Source of the DNA: Chelatococcus caeni
GTDB lineage: Bacteria > Pseudomonadota > Alphaproteobacteria > Rhizobiales > Beijerinckiaceae
Reading direction: 5' to 3'
Assembly (NCBI RefSeq): GCF_014196925.1
Contig: NZ_JACIEN010000007.1
Coordinates: 62,001 to 126,000, forward strand
Length of the DNA: 64,000 bases
A program made the translations under genes and the position numbers. The notes beneath the pieces were generated by a model that was not told the DNA's origin, did no database searches, and saw nothing but the letters and a program-made list of their open reading frames with translations. Of the stretch, positions 16,630-26,087 are shown piece by piece. How positions within the stretch are numbered: position 1 is the stretch's first letter; every line of letters starts with the position of its first letter.

Positions 16630-17892
16630 ATGACCAAGGACAACATGACCCGCAAAAAGGGCATCGGGCGGCGCAGGTTCCTGCAGCTCGCCGGCGCGGG
16701 CGTGCTTGCCGCGCCCTTCGCGGGCAGCTTTCCCGCCCCGGCCGTCGCGCAGGGCGTGACGGTGCGCTGGTGGTACCATTTCGACAATCCGCAGCACTCG
16801 CCGGCCGAGCTCGTCGCGAAGTTCGAGAAGGAGAACCCCGGCATCAAGGTCGTCGCCGAAAGCATTCCGTGGGGCGGCGGCAACGACTACTACACGCGCC
16901 TCTTCGCCGCGCTCGTCGCGGGCAATGCGCCCGACTGCGCCATGGTGAAGCTCAACAACCAGGCCCGCCTCGTGGAGATGGGAGTGCTCGAGCCGCTCGA
17001 CGACATGCTCAAGGGCTGGAACGCGCGCACCGACATCACCGAGGACATCTGGCAGCTCAACAAGGCGAGCGACGGCAAGCAGTATTATCTGCCGCTGCAG
17101 TACGTGGTGCTCTATCTCTACTACCGGCCGGATCTCTTCGAGCAGGCCGGCGTCGCAGCGCCGCGCACGTTCGACGACTTCCTCAAGGCGGCGAAGGCGC
17201 TCACCAAGGACGGCGTCTTCGGCTTCGGCATGCGCGGCGGCGCCGGCGGCCACGACCATTGGGGGCCGTTCGTCCTCGGCGGCGGCGCCAATTTCCGCAA
17301 GGGCGGCATGGTGAGCGACAAGGCGCTCGCCGCCAACCGCTGGTTCGTCGACCTCGGCACCAAGGAGAAAGTCTTCCCGCCGTCCGCGCCGACCGACGGC
17401 TTCCGCCAGATCATCGACGGCTTCAAGGCGGGCCGCACCGCCATGACCATCCACCACGTCGGCTCGTCCAACGAGATGGTGGAGGCGCTCGGCGACAAGG
17501 TCTCGGCCGTGCCGGTGCCGCGCGGGCCCGACGGCAACGGCTGGACCTCCTTCGGCGACGAATCGAACGCCGTCTTCTCGGCAAGCGCCAACAAGGAGGC
17601 CGCCTTCAAGTGGATCACCTTCCTGTCCACGGCCGAGAACAACGTCACCTTCAACGGCTTCACCGGCCAGCTCACCGTGACCACCTCGGGCATGGCGGAC
17701 TGGAAGCTGCATCCCAAGCGCTTCGTCGAGGCGAGCGAACAGTCGCTCGCCATGGCCGGCGTGCTGCCGGACAGCCCCAAGACGGCGGATTTCGTGCGCA
17801 CCGTCTGGCCGACCAACATGCAGCGCGCGCTGCTCGGCCAGATCAGCCCCGATGACATGATGCAGGCCATCGAGAAGCACTTCCACGGTTGA
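16630..17892 (+). CDS. Sugar ABC transporter substrate-binding protein (Tat-exported)
   Basis: A 420-residue extracellular solute-binding protein of family 1 (carbohydrate type). The N-terminus 'GRRRFLQLAGAGVLAAPFAG' is a twin-arginine signal, cut after 'AVAQG' near residue 42. The mature chain starts 'VTVRWWYHFDNP', typical of the family. It captures a sugar or polyol in the periplasm for the two permeases that follow. It is separated from the esterase gene by 80 bases and from the first permease by a 93-base gap containing a strong hairpin. A Tat signal suggests folding before export. Confidence 0.93.
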   Translation: MTKDNMTRKKGIGRRRFLQLAGAGVLAAPFAGSFPAPAVAQGVTVRWWYHFDNPQHSPAELVAKFEKENPGIKVVAESIPWGGGNDYYTRLFAALVAGNAPDCAMVKLNNQARLVEMGVLEPLDDMLKGWNARTDITEDIWQLNKASDGKQYYLPLQYVVLYLYYRPDLFEQAGVAAPRTFDDFLKAAKALTKDGVFGFGMRGGAGGHDHWGPFVLGGGANFRKGGMVSDKALAANRWFVDLGTKEKVFPPSAPTDGFRQIIDGFKAGRTAMTIHHVGSSNEMVEALGDKVSAVPVPRGPDGNGWTSFGDESNAVFSASANKEAAFKWITFLSTAENNVTFNGFTGQLTVTTSGMADWKLHPKRFVEASEQSLAMAGVLPDSPKTADFVRTVWPTNMQRALLGQISPDDMMQAIEKHFHG

Positions 17893-17896
17893 TGGT

Positions 17897-17924
17897 GGCG
17901 GGGGGCCCCCCTGGCCCCCCCGCC
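17897..17924. other. Very GC-rich hairpin between the binding-protein and permease genes
   Basis: 'GGCGGGGGGCC' (17897-17907) pairs almost perfectly with 'GGCCCCCCCGCC' (17913-17924) around a 5-base loop, 4 bases after the binding-protein stop. There is no T tract. In such operons a hairpin here usually protects the binding-protein mRNA and lowers permease expression. Confidence 0.55.
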
Positions 17925-17985
17925 GACCCCGGGTGGAGCGCGGCGCAATACCGCCTCCACCCGCCTTTTTCCGGAGTTTCGGCCC

Positions 17986-18888
17986 GTGACGAGCCTCGTG
18001 ACGGCGGGAGCGCGCTCGCGCGCGCTCATGACGCCCTATGCCTTCCTGCTGCCCGCCCTCGTGGTCACGGCGGCGGTCATCCTCTTTCCCGTCCTGCAGA
18101 CAGCGTGGATGAGCCTGCACGATTTCGTGCTCTTCCGCCCGCGGGACGTGCCCTTCATCGGCCTCGGCAATTTCGCGCGCATGTGGGACGACGAGGTCTT
18201 CTGGATCTCGCTCGGCCATTCCTTCCTCTGGATCGCGCTCGTCGTCGGCTTCCAGTTCCTGCTCGGGCTCGGTGCCGCGCTGCTCCTCAACGAGAGCTTC
18301 TGGTGGCGCGGCATCGCGCGCTCGCTGATCATCGTGCCCTGGGCCCTGCCGAGCGTCATCATCGGCCTGATGTGGACGTGGATGTACGACTTCAACGTCG
18401 GCGTCATCAACGACGGGCTCCTGCGGCTCGGCCTCATCTCCGAGCCGGTCGCCTGGCTCGCGCAGCCCGACACTGCCTTCTACGCCGTCATCCTCGCCCT
18501 CATCTGGCAGGGCTTTCCTTTCTTCGCCGTCGTCGTGCTCGCCGGCCTGCAGACGATCCCCGCCGAGCTCTACGAGGCGGCCGAGATCGACGGGGCGAGC
18601 CGCTTCCAGAAGCTCGTCTACGTCACCCTGCCGTCGATCTCCGAGGTGATCGCAACCGCGCTCCTGCTGCGCACCATCTGGGTGGCGAACTCGCTCGACG
18701 TGATCCTCGTCATGACCGGCGGCGGGCCGGGCTACGCCACCCACACCTTGCCGCTCTACGCCTTCCTCAAGGCCTACAGCGGCATGGAATTCGGCTATGG
18801 CGCGGCGCTCGCGCTGGTGCTCACGGCGCTCCTGCTCGTCGTCGTCTTCATCTATGTGCGCCGCGTGGCGCGGGAGCTCAGCCGATGA
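17986..18888 (+). CDS. Sugar ABC transporter permease (UgpA/MalF type)
   Basis: A 300-residue inner-membrane permease with six predicted spans and the EAA loop 'ELYEAAEIDGASRFQKLVYVT' split here as 'ELYEAAEIDGASRF' (about 195-208), which docks the ATPase. It starts at GTG 17986 ('GGAG' 9 bases before). Its stop overlaps the next permease start by ATGA. With the downstream permease it forms the heterodimeric channel of the sugar importer. Confidence 0.93.
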   Translation: MTSLVTAGARSRALMTPYAFLLPALVVTAAVILFPVLQTAWMSLHDFVLFRPRDVPFIGLGNFARMWDDEVFWISLGHSFLWIALVVGFQFLLGLGAALLLNESFWWRGIARSLIIVPWALPSVIIGLMWTWMYDFNVGVINDGLLRLGLISEPVAWLAQPDTAFYAVILALIWQGFPFFAVVVLAGLQTIPAELYEAAEIDGASRFQKLVYVTLPSISEVIATALLLRTIWVANSLDVILVMTGGGPGYATHTLPLYAFLKAYSGMEFGYGAALALVLTALLLVVVFIYVRRVARELSR

Positions 18889-19721
18889 TCGAACGCCGCT
18901 CCCGCCTCGCCCGCATCGTCCAGGTGGAGATCCCCGTCCTCCTCATCGTGCTCTTCGCGCTCGCGCCCTACGCCTGGATGGTGATCACCTCCTTCAAGCC
19001 CAACGAGGAGATCGCGCGCTGGCCGGTCGAGTACTGGCCGAGCGCGGGCACGCTGCAGCACTACCGGGACCTCCTCGCCCGCACGACCTTCGCCGGCAAT
19101 CTCGCCAACAGCTTCATCGTCGCCGTCGGCGCGGTCACGGTCGGGCTTCTCGTCAGCGTGCCGGCGGCCTATGCCTTCTCACGCTTCCGCTTTCGCGGCC
19201 GGCGCTTCCTGATGGTGCAGTTCCTGGTCGTGAACATGTTCCCGATCGTGCTCATCATCATCCCGCTCTTCGTGCTGATGCGCATGCTCGGGCTGCTCGA
19301 CACCTTTCTCGGCGTCATCGCCGGGCACTCGACCTTCGCCATCCCGTTCTCGATCTGGATGATGACGAGCTACATGAACGCGATCCCGCCCGAGCTCGAC
19401 GAGGCGGCGATCATGGACGGGGCGAGCCGGCTGCAGACCATCCGCCTCGTCATCCTGCCCATCGTCATGCCCGGCATCGTGACGACGGGCATCTACATCT
19501 TCGTCACCTCGTGGAACGAATACCTCTTCGCGATGATGCTGTCGGGCCAGAACGTGCGCACCGTCACGGTGGCCCTGCAGCTCTTCATCGGCGAATTCAC
19601 GGTGCAATGGGGCCTGCTCACGGCGGGCGGAACGCTCGTCGCCATCCCCGTCACCATCCTCTTCCTCCTCGTACAACGGCGGCTCGTGGGCGGTCTCACG
19701 GCCGGTGCGGTGAAGTCATGA
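18885..19721 (+). CDS. Sugar ABC transporter permease (UgpE/MalG type)
   Basis: A 278-residue partner permease with six predicted spans and the EAA loop 'ELDEAAIMDGASRLQTIRLV' (about 166-185). The MalG-type N-terminus 'PYAWMVITSFKPNEEI' is typical. ATG 18885 overlaps the previous stop. The next gene starts inside its stop codon (19718). No ATP-binding gene follows, which is unusual for this operon type. Confidence 0.93.
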   Translation: MIERRSRLARIVQVEIPVLLIVLFALAPYAWMVITSFKPNEEIARWPVEYWPSAGTLQHYRDLLARTTFAGNLANSFIVAVGAVTVGLLVSVPAAYAFSRFRFRGRRFLMVQFLVVNMFPIVLIIIPLFVLMRMLGLLDTFLGVIAGHSTFAIPFSIWMMTSYMNAIPPELDEAAIMDGASRLQTIRLVILPIVMPGIVTTGIYIFVTSWNEYLFAMMLSGQNVRTVTVALQLFIGEFTVQWGLLTAGGTLVAIPVTILFLLVQRRLVGGLTAGAVKS

Positions 19722-20608
19722 CCATGAAAACGAACCCGATCGGCATCATCTCCATGTTCTATGCCCGGCCCTTCGGCCGCGAGCATTTCGCAACCTTCGC
19801 CCGGGCGAAGAAGGCCGGCTGCGACTTCGTCGAGCTGCTGGTGCCCGAGCCCGGCGAGCTCGATCTCGCCGAGACCAAAGCGGCGCTCGCCGACAACGGT
19901 CTCGGCGTGGTGCTGGCCGCCCGCGTCAGCCTCGCCCGCGACATTTCGAGCGCCGACGAGGGCGCCCGACAGGCGGGCATCCGCTATCTCGGCACCTGCG
20001 TCGAGACCGCGACGGCGCTTGGCGCGACCATCGTCGGCGGGCCGCTCTACGGCGCACCGATGGTCTTCGCCGGGCGCCCGCCCGCACCGGTCGCGGAGGA
20101 CGAGCGCAAGCGGCGCATCGACCGCGTCGTCATCGGCCTGAAGGAGGCGAGCCTCAAAGCCGAAAATGCCGGCGTCACCTTCGGGCTCGAGCCGCTCAAC
20201 CGCTTCGAGACGGACATCGCCAACACCACGCGCCACGGTCTCGCCATCGCCGAGGCTGTCTCCTCGCCGGCGCTCGGCGTGATGCTCGACACCTTCCACA
20301 TGAACATGGAGGATCCCTCTATCCCCGATGCCATCCGCCGCGCCGGCAAGTGGCTCGTGCACTTCCAGGCCAACGAGAACAACCGCGGCTTCGTCGGATC
20401 CGGCCATATCGACTGGCCGGCGGTGGCGCGCGCCCTCGTCGACGTCGGCTACGCTGGGCCGATCACGCTCGAGCCATTCCGCCGCGACGACGAGCGGCCG
20501 GGGGTGCCGCTCGCCCAATGGCGCGCGCCGCAGCGCGATGAGGACGCTGAGCTCGCCCACAGCGTCGCCTATCTCAAGGCCGCGCTCGCCTTTGCCGGGA
20601 GGGCCTGA
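19718..20608 (+). CDS. Sugar phosphate isomerase/epimerase, D-tagatose/D-psicose 3-epimerase type
   Basis: A 296-residue TIM-barrel enzyme of the AP-endonuclease-2 superfamily. The metal ligands of ketose 3-epimerases are seen: Glu in 'GLEPLNRFETD' (about 157), Asp and His in 'MLDTFHMNMED' (about 190-193), His in 'VHFQANENNRG' (about 216) and Glu in 'ITLEPF' (about 251). Such enzymes epimerise ketoses or isomerise sugar derivatives with Mn2+ or Co2+. It is coupled (ATGA) to the permease and lies 3 bases before the dehydrogenase gene. ATG 19718 was chosen for this overlap; the second in-frame ATG is 2 codons later. Confidence 0.9.
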   Translation: MTMKTNPIGIISMFYARPFGREHFATFARAKKAGCDFVELLVPEPGELDLAETKAALADNGLGVVLAARVSLARDISSADEGARQAGIRYLGTCVETATALGATIVGGPLYGAPMVFAGRPPAPVAEDERKRRIDRVVIGLKEASLKAENAGVTFGLEPLNRFETDIANTTRHGLAIAEAVSSPALGVMLDTFHMNMEDPSIPDAIRRAGKWLVHFQANENNRGFVGSGHIDWPAVARALVDVGYAGPITLEPFRRDDERPGVPLAQWRAPQRDEDAELAHSVAYLKAALAFAGRA

Positions 20609-20611
20609 GCC

Positions 20612-21604
20612 ATGACCATCCGCATCGGCTGGATCGGCTGCGGCACGCATGCCAACGAGATGCTGCTGCCGCAGCTCATCCGCCACAAGGTCACCATCGC
20701 CGCCCTCTGCGACACCGACGAGGCGCGGCTCGCCCAAACTGCGGCACGCTACGGTGTCCCGGCGCAGAACACGACGCGCGACTGGCAGGCGCTGCTGGCG
20801 CGCGAGGACATCGATGCCGTCGGCGTCGCTGCGGGCCCTGCCGTACACTTCGCCGTCGGCATGGCGGCGATGGCCCGCAAGCTGCCCGTGTTCATCGAGA
20901 AGCCGCCGGCGGCGAGCGCGCGCGAGGCCGAAGAGCTGGCCGAGGCCTCGAAGGCCGCGGACGTGCCCGTCGTGCTCGGCTTCATGAAGCGCTATTCGAC
21001 GGCGAACCGCATCGCCGCCAATGTCGTCGCCCGGCCCGAATTCGGCACGCCGGCGAGCTTCCTCGGCGAGTACATGACGGCGCCAACCTATTTCGAGAAG
21101 GACCCGGACTACACCGGCTTCTACCTGCACCATTGCGTGCATTATCTCGACCTTGTGCCGTGGCTGATGGGCGAAGTCGCCGATATCGGCGTGCGCCGAC
21201 ACGAGCTTGCGCCCGGCAAGCTGCTGCTGCACGTCGACTTCCGCTTCGCGAGCGGCGGCATCGGCACGCTCGTCATGGGCACGCACCAGTCGCGCGGCAC
21301 GCCGATGGAATGGTGGCAGGTGATGGCCGACCACCAGCGCGTCGAGGTGCGCAACGTGCACGAGGTCCGCTACTACCGCGCGCCGCCCTTCAAGGTGAGC
21401 CGCACGGACGCGAGCCTCGTCGACGGCGAGGACACGCTCGTCTGGGAGCCGAACCTGACGGTCGCCGCCAACGAGGACCACAAGGGCTATCACGCCCTGA
21501 TCGGTGACTTCCTCGCGGTGGTACGAGGTGAGCAGCGCGACGTGCCCGACGCCGCCGCCGGGGCGCGGGCGATGCGGCTGCTGGAGGCGATCGTCAAGGG
21601 ATGA
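20612..21604 (+). CDS. Gfo/Idh/MocA family oxidoreductase
   Basis: A 330-residue NAD(P)-dependent sugar or inositol dehydrogenase. The N-terminal Rossmann fold begins 'IGWIGCGTHANEMLLPQL', the catalytic lysine lies in 'VFIEKPPAAS' (about residue 93), and the C-terminal active-site histidines are in 'HHCVHYLDL' (about 171-175). It follows the epimerase by 3 bases and ends the operon, 3 bases from the convergent MFS gene. Oxidation of a sugar after or before 3-epimerisation is the probable role; the exact sugar is unknown. Confidence 0.92.
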   Translation: MTIRIGWIGCGTHANEMLLPQLIRHKVTIAALCDTDEARLAQTAARYGVPAQNTTRDWQALLAREDIDAVGVAAGPAVHFAVGMAAMARKLPVFIEKPPAASAREAEELAEASKAADVPVVLGFMKRYSTANRIAANVVARPEFGTPASFLGEYMTAPTYFEKDPDYTGFYLHHCVHYLDLVPWLMGEVADIGVRRHELAPGKLLLHVDFRFASGGIGTLVMGTHQSRGTPMEWWQVMADHQRVEVRNVHEVRYYRAPPFKVSRTDASLVDGEDTLVWEPNLTVAANEDHKGYHALIGDFLAVVRGEQRDVPDAAAGARAMRLLEAIVKG

Positions 21605-21607
21605 GGC

Positions 21608-22843
21608 TTACCGGGTGGCCTCCCGGCGCGACAGCGCCGCGGCCACCCAGAAGCCGACGGCGAGAAGGCTGCCTCCGGCGATGATGCCGACGAGCACCGC
21701 ATCGTAGGATCCGGCTGCGGCCCATATGGCTGCGGCGCCCACGGGCGCGAAGGCCTTGGCCACGGTGGCGGGCGCCGTGAGCGCGCCGTTGACGGCGCCG
21801 TAGGCGTCGCGCGTCAGCATCTCCGGCACGGCGAGGCCGCGCACGATGGTCATGATGCCGTTGGCGCCGCCATAGAGCGCGGCGACCACGGCGATGAGCG
21901 CGAAGCTCGGCGGCAGTGCGGCGAGCATCAGGAGCGCGAGCGGAAAGACGGCGACGACCGCCGAGCCGATCGCCCTCACCGAGGCGCGCGCGGCGAACAG
22001 CCAGACGAGAACGCGCCCCGTCACCTGCGCCGGGCCGATGATCGCCATGGCCGCCACCACCGAGGCGGATGCAAAGCCCTTTTCCGTCAGCAGCGGATAG
22101 AGATGGAAGGTGAAGGCCGAGAAGGTCGCGGCATAGGCGGTGAAGGCGAGCGCCAGGGCCCAGAAGACCGGGCGACGCACCGCGGCGGCGACGGCGGCGC
22201 GCCCGCCGGGCGGCGGGGCCGCATCGGCGTGGCGCACCGGCATGGCATCGGCCCTCGGATCGATGACCGCCGCATAGAGGCCTGCGCAGACGAGGAGATT
22301 GACGGCGCCGAGGACCATGAGCGCCCCGCGCCAGCCGAGGCCGGACAGCAGCAATTCGACGAGCGGGATGAAGACGGTGGAGGCGAAGCCGCCCCACAGG
22401 CTCAGCGCCGTGATGCCGGCCCGGGCCTCGCCCGCGCCCGTGCGGCGCGCGACAACGGCGAAGGCGGCCTCGTAGAGCGTCGCGGCCTGCAGGGCACCGA
22501 TGCCGGCGACGGCGAGATAGAAGACCGGCAGGCTCTCGACCTGCGACCACAGGAGCAGCAGCAGCCCGGCGAGCGCCGAGCCACCGGCCATCACCGCGCG
22601 GCCGTGGCCGCGATCGATGGCCGAGCCGACGGGATAGGCGGCGAGGCCGCCGAGCACGAGCCCGAGCGTCGCCGCGCCGTAGAGCTGCGGCTTGTCCCAG
22701 CCGAGATCGCGGCCCATCGCCTCCGCGATCTGGGGGAAGCTGTAGTAGAGCGAGCCCCACGAGCAGATCTGGCCGATGCCGAGGCCGGTGATGAAGAAGC
22801 TGCGCCCACCGGCGGGCGCGGTGGCGGGCGCAGCTGTCGTCAT
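21608..22843 (-). CDS. MFS transporter
   Basis: A 411-residue major facilitator protein with twelve predicted spans. The loop 2-3 motif is present in the form 'YPVGSAIDRGHGRAVMAGG'. It resembles the OFA/oxalate-formate-like and YbfB-type monocarboxylate carriers in its N-terminus ('GLGIGQICSWGSLYYSFPQI'). It starts 7 bases after ilvD on the same strand and is probably co-transcribed with it; a link to branched-chain keto or amino acids would be speculation. Its stop is 3 bases from that of the Gfo/Idh gene. Confidence 0.85.
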   Translation of the reverse strand: MTTAAPATAPAGGRSFFITGLGIGQICSWGSLYYSFPQIAEAMGRDLGWDKPQLYGAATLGLVLGGLAAYPVGSAIDRGHGRAVMAGGSALAGLLLLLWSQVESLPVFYLAVAGIGALQAATLYEAAFAVVARRTGAGEARAGITALSLWGGFASTVFIPLVELLLSGLGWRGALMVLGAVNLLVCAGLYAAVIDPRADAMPVRHADAAPPPGGRAAVAAAVRRPVFWALALAFTAYAATFSAFTFHLYPLLTEKGFASASVVAAMAIIGPAQVTGRVLVWLFAARASVRAIGSAVVAVFPLALLMLAALPPSFALIAVVAALYGGANGIMTIVRGLAVPEMLTRDAYGAVNGALTAPATVAKAFAPVGAAAIWAAAGSYDAVLVGIIAGGSLLAVGFWVAAALSRREATR

Positions 22844-22850
22844 GGCAGGC

Positions 22851-24704
22851 TCAGCGCTTCAGGCCGCTCACGTCGCGCACGGCGCCGCGGGCGGCGCTGG
22901 TCGTCAGGGCCGCATAGGCCTTGAGAGCGGCCGAGACGGCGCGCTTGCGCGGGGCGGCCGGCTGCCAGGCGGCAGGGCCCTTCGCCTCCATGGCGGCGCG
23001 GCGGCGGGCGATCTCCTCCTCCGCCACGGCGAGGTGGATGCGCCGGTTCGGGATGTCGATCTCGATGACGTCCTCCTCCTCGACGAGGCCGATGGTGCCG
23101 CCCTCGGCCGCCTCCGGCGAGACGTGGCCGATGGACAGGCCCGAGGATCCGCCGGAGAAGCGCCCGTCGGTGACGAGGGCGCAGAGCTTGCCGAGGCCCT
23201 TCGACTTCAGGTAGCTTGTCGGATAGAGCATCTCCTGCATGCCCGGGCCGCCGCGCGGCCCCTCATAGCGGATGAGCACGATCTCGCCGGCCTTGACCTT
23301 GTTGCCGAGGATGCCCTCGACCGCCGCGTCCTGGCTCTCGAAGATGCGGGCGGGGCCGGAGAATTTCAGGATCGATTCATCGACGCCGGCCGTCTTCACG
23401 ATGCAGCCGTCCTCGGCGAGGTTGCCGTAGAGCACGGCGAGGCCGCCGTCCTTCGAATAGGCGTGCTCCGCCGCGCGGATGACGCCCTTTTCGCGGTCGA
23501 GGTCGAGGTCGTCCCAGCGCCGGTCCTGGCTGAAGGCGACCTGCGTCGGCACGCCGCCGGGCGCGGCCTTGTAGAACGTGCGCACGCTCTCGCTGTCGGT
23601 GCGGGCGATGTCCCAGCGGTCCAGCGCCTCGGCCATCGTCGTGCTGTGCACGGTCGGCAGGCTGGTGTCGATGAGGCCGACGCGATCGAGCTGGCCGAGG
23701 ATGGCCATGATGCCGCCCGCCCGGTGCACATCCTCCATGTGGATGTTGCTGACGGCCGGGGCCACCTTGCACAGGACGGGCACGCGCCGCGACAGGCGGT
23801 CGATGTCGCTCATCGTGAACGGCACCTCGCCCTCGTTCGCGGCGGCGAGAAGGTGCAGAACCGTGTTGGTCGAGCCGCCCATGGCGATATCGAGCGTCAT
23901 GGCGTTCTCGAAGGCCTTGAAGCTGGCGATGGCGCGCGGCAGCACCGAGGCGTCGTCCTGCTCGTAATAGCGGCGGGCGAGGTCGACGATGAGGTGGCCG
24001 GCCTCGACGAACAGGCGCTTGCGGTCGGCGTGGGTCGCGAGCGTCGAGCCGTTGCCCGGCAAAGCGAGGCCCAGCGCCTCGGTGAGGCAGTTCATGGAAT
24101 TGGCCGTGAACATGCCCGAGCACGAGCCGCAGGTCGGGCAGGCCGAACGCTCGATGACCTTCACGTCTTCGTCCGAGACGGTGTCGTCGGCGGCCGCGAC
24201 CATGGCGTCGATCAGGTCGAGCGCCTTCTCCTTGCCGTTGAGGACGACCTTGCCGGCCTCCATCGGCCCGCCGGAGACGAAGACCGTCGGGATGTTGAGG
24301 CGCATGGCCGCCATCAGCATGCCGGGCGTGATCTTATCGCAGTTGGAGATGCACACCATGGCGTCGGCGCAATGCGCATTGACCATGTATTCGACGCTGT
24401 CGGCGATGATCTCGCGCGAGGGCAGGCTGTAGAGCATGCCGTCGTGGCCCATGGCGATGCCGTCGTCGACCGCGATGGTGTTGAATTCCTTGGCGACGCC
24501 GCCCGCCGCCTCGATCTCGCGCGCCACAAGCTGGCCGAGATCCTTCAGGTGCACGTGGCCGGGCACGAACTGGGTGAAGGAATTGACGACGGCGATGATC
24601 GGCTTGCCGAAATCGCCATCCTTCATGCCGGTGGCGCGCCACAGGCCGCGGGCACCGGCCATGTTGCGGCCGTGGGTCGAGGTACGCGAGCGATAGCTGG
24701 GCAT
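22851..24704 (-). CDS. ilvD: Dihydroxy-acid dehydratase
   Basis: A 617-residue enzyme of branched-chain amino acid synthesis. It dehydrates 2,3-dihydroxy-isovalerate and 2,3-dihydroxy-3-methylvalerate to the 2-oxo acids, using an iron-sulfur cluster and Mg2+. The start '[20 protein letters not shown]' matches E. coli IlvD (616 residues), so the ATG at 24704 is preferred over 24716. Cluster cysteines are seen in '[11 protein letters not shown]' (about 122) and '[19 protein letters not shown]' (about 190-208). It is the housekeeping-type protein rather than a sugar-acid dehydratase. The MFS gene follows after 7 bases. Confidence 0.96.
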   Translation of the reverse strand: MPSYRSRTSTHGRNMAGARGLWRATGMKDGDFGKPIIAVVNSFTQFVPGHVHLKDLGQLVAREIEAAGGVAKEFNTIAVDDGIAMGHDGMLYSLPSREIIADSVEYMVNAHCADAMVCISNCDKITPGMLMAAMRLNIPTVFVSGGPMEAGKVVLNGKEKALDLIDAMVAAADDTVSDEDVKVIERSACPTCGSCSGMFTANSMNCLTEALGLALPGNGSTLATHADRKRLFVEAGHLIVDLARRYYEQDDASVLPRAIASFKAFENAMTLDIAMGGSTNTVLHLLAAANEGEVPFTMSDIDRLSRRVPVLCKVAPAVSNIHMEDVHRAGGIMAILGQLDRVGLIDTSLPTVHSTTMAEALDRWDIARTDSESVRTFYKAAPGGVPTQVAFSQDRRWDDLDLDREKGVIRAAEHAYSKDGGLAVLYGNLAEDGCIVKTAGVDESILKFSGPARIFESQDAAVEGILGNKVKAGEIVLIRYEGPRGGPGMQEMLYPTSYLKSKGLGKLCALVTDGRFSGGSSGLSIGHVSPEAAEGGTIGLVEEEDVIEIDIPNRRIHLAVAEEEIARRRAAMEAKGPAAWQPAAPRKRAVSAALKAYAALTTSAARGAVRDVSGLKR

Positions 24705-24817
24705 CGGGTCTTCCATATCCTGGCGCCTTGCGGCGCCGTCCTTGAGCGTGAGCGGGCTTTTTCTTATGGCTGTTCCAATGAGGCAAGGGACAATGCCAGC
24801 GAACGCAAGGAAAAGCC

Positions 24818-25717
24818 ATGCGCACGAGCGCATGGCTGGCGACTGCTGCGCACAAAGCCGCGCGGGAGCTGCCGTTGGCTGAGATCATCGACATCGACGA
24901 TGCGGGCGACCCGCGCATCGCCGCCTATCGCGACGTGCGCGAGCGCGACCTCGTCGGCCGGCAGGGCCACTTCATCGCCGAGGGCGAGGTGGTGCTGCGC
25001 GTGCTCTTGACGCGCGCCGTCCACCGCACGCGCTCGTTGCTCGTGGCCGCCAACCGTTTCGACAGCCTCGGCGATCTTCTGGCACGGATGCCGGCAGACG
25101 TGCCGGCTTACCGGGCCGCGCCGGCCGTGATGGACGCCATCGTCGGCTTCCACATCCATCGCGGCATCCTGGCGCTTGGCGAGCGGGCGCCGATGCCGGG
25201 AGCGGCCGAGCTCCTCGCCCAACTGCCTGAGGAGGCGCTCGTCGTCGTCGGCCTCGGCATCGCCAACCATGACAATGTCGGCGGCATCTTCCGCAATGCC
25301 GCCGCCTTCGGCGCCGCGGCCGTGCTGCTCGACGCGGCGAGCTGCGATCCGCTCTACCGCAAGGCAATCCGCGTCTCCGTCGGCGCGAGCCTCATCGTGC
25401 CCTCGGCCCGCATCGGCGAGGGCGAGGACGTCGTGACCCTCATGGAGCGGCACGGCTTCGTTCCCCTCGCGCTGAGCCCGTCGGGCGCAACGCCACTTGC
25501 GCAGCTCGCGCGTCCGGCCCGGGCCGCCATCCTCCTGGGCACGGAGGGGCCGGGCCTGCCGGCCGGCGTCATGGCGCGCGCTCACACCGTCACCATCCCC
25601 ATGGCGCACGGCTTCGATTCCCTCAACGTCGCGACGACGAGCGGCATCGTGCTCTACCACCTGTCACAGGTGGCAAAGCGCCGTCACGACGAGGAGGGTG
25701 CACCCTCCGCTTCCTGA
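24818..25717 (+). CDS. TrmH/SpoU family RNA 2'-O-methyltransferase
   Basis: A 299-residue SPOUT methyltransferase. The three knot motifs are clear: '[15 protein letters not shown]' (about 147-161), '[11 protein letters not shown]' (about 237-247) and '[18 protein letters not shown]' (about 259-276). They bind S-adenosylmethionine and catalyse methyl transfer to ribose in tRNA or rRNA. The N-terminal about 120 residues form the substrate-binding part common in rRNA methyltransferases. It is divergent from ilvD across a 113-base gap. The first about 17 residues are atypical ('[18 protein letters not shown]'), so a later start is possible. The target nucleotide is unknown. Confidence 0.9.
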   Translation: MRTSAWLATAAHKAARELPLAEIIDIDDAGDPRIAAYRDVRERDLVGRQGHFIAEGEVVLRVLLTRAVHRTRSLLVAANRFDSLGDLLARMPADVPAYRAAPAVMDAIVGFHIHRGILALGERAPMPGAAELLAQLPEEALVVVGLGIANHDNVGGIFRNAAAFGAAAVLLDAASCDPLYRKAIRVSVGASLIVPSARIGEGEDVVTLMERHGFVPLALSPSGATPLAQLARPARAAILLGTEGPGLPAGVMARAHTVTIPMAHGFDSLNVATTSGIVLYHLSQVAKRRHDEEGAPSAS

Positions 25718-25755
25718 AAACGGCCTCCTGCCCCAGCCGGCCTGGGTCGACGCCG

Positions 25756-25839
25756 TCAGCTTGCCCCTTCGAGAGCGCAGATCGTCACGAAGACGATCAT
25801 GGAACCGAGCACACCGAGAAGCTGGATCGTCAACTCCAT
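25756..25839 (-). CDS. Putative 27-residue membrane microprotein
   Basis: A very short frame, starting MELTIQLLGVLG and ending CALEGAS, that forms one hydrophobic helix of about 20 residues. The ATG at 25839 has a good 'AGGGAGA' 5 bases ahead, and the gene lies alone upstream of the DUF3309 gene's 3' side, on the same strand. It is too short for a family assignment. Support is the ribosome-binding site plus the uniform hydrophobicity; it could still be chance. Confidence 0.45.
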   Translation of the reverse strand: MELTIQLLGVLGSMIVFVTICALEGAS

Positions 25840-25934
25840 GTTCTCTCTCCCTGTGACCCCTAAACGTCACGCCGCCGCCGGCGCAGAGAGCGTGCGCCGG
25901 CGGCCGACCCGAAAACGCCTGATCTTGTCGGGCG

Positions 25935-26087
25935 CTACAAGCGTCCCATCAGTGCGAGAATGAGAACGACGACAAGGATGAGGCCCAGGAGGCCGCTGGG
26001 GTAATAACCCCAGCCCGCGCTGTAGGGCCAGCTCGGCAGAGCGCCGATGAGCAACAATATCAGTATGACGATCAGTATCGTGGACAT
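25935..26087 (-). CDS. DUF3309 family small membrane protein
   Basis: A 50-residue protein with two hydrophobic helices joined by a short turn. The pattern 'LLLIGALPSWPYSAGWGYYP' followed by a second helix and a final 'LMGRL' matches the DUF3309 family, common in Hyphomicrobiales and other proteobacteria. No function is known; homologues are often near stress genes. ATG at 26087 with 'GGGGTGG' upstream. It is monocistronic as far as can be seen. Confidence 0.85.
   Translation of the reverse strand: MSTILIVILILLLIGALPSWPYSAGWGYYPSGLLGLILVVVLILALMGRL

Noticed and set aside
16345-18744. An antisense open frame of almost 800 codons across the sugar ABC genes
   Set aside because: It is the mirror of conserved genes on the other strand and has low-complexity Glu/Arg/His-rich sequence. 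The same applies to antisense frames at 19493-21493, 35264-37588 and 42553-45312.
22851-24704. IlvD as a sulfogluconate or sugar-acid dehydratase for the nearby sugar operons
   Set aside because: The N-terminus and cysteine pattern match housekeeping IlvD, it is on its own strand with an MFS gene, and it is 8 kb from the kinase-aldolase operon.
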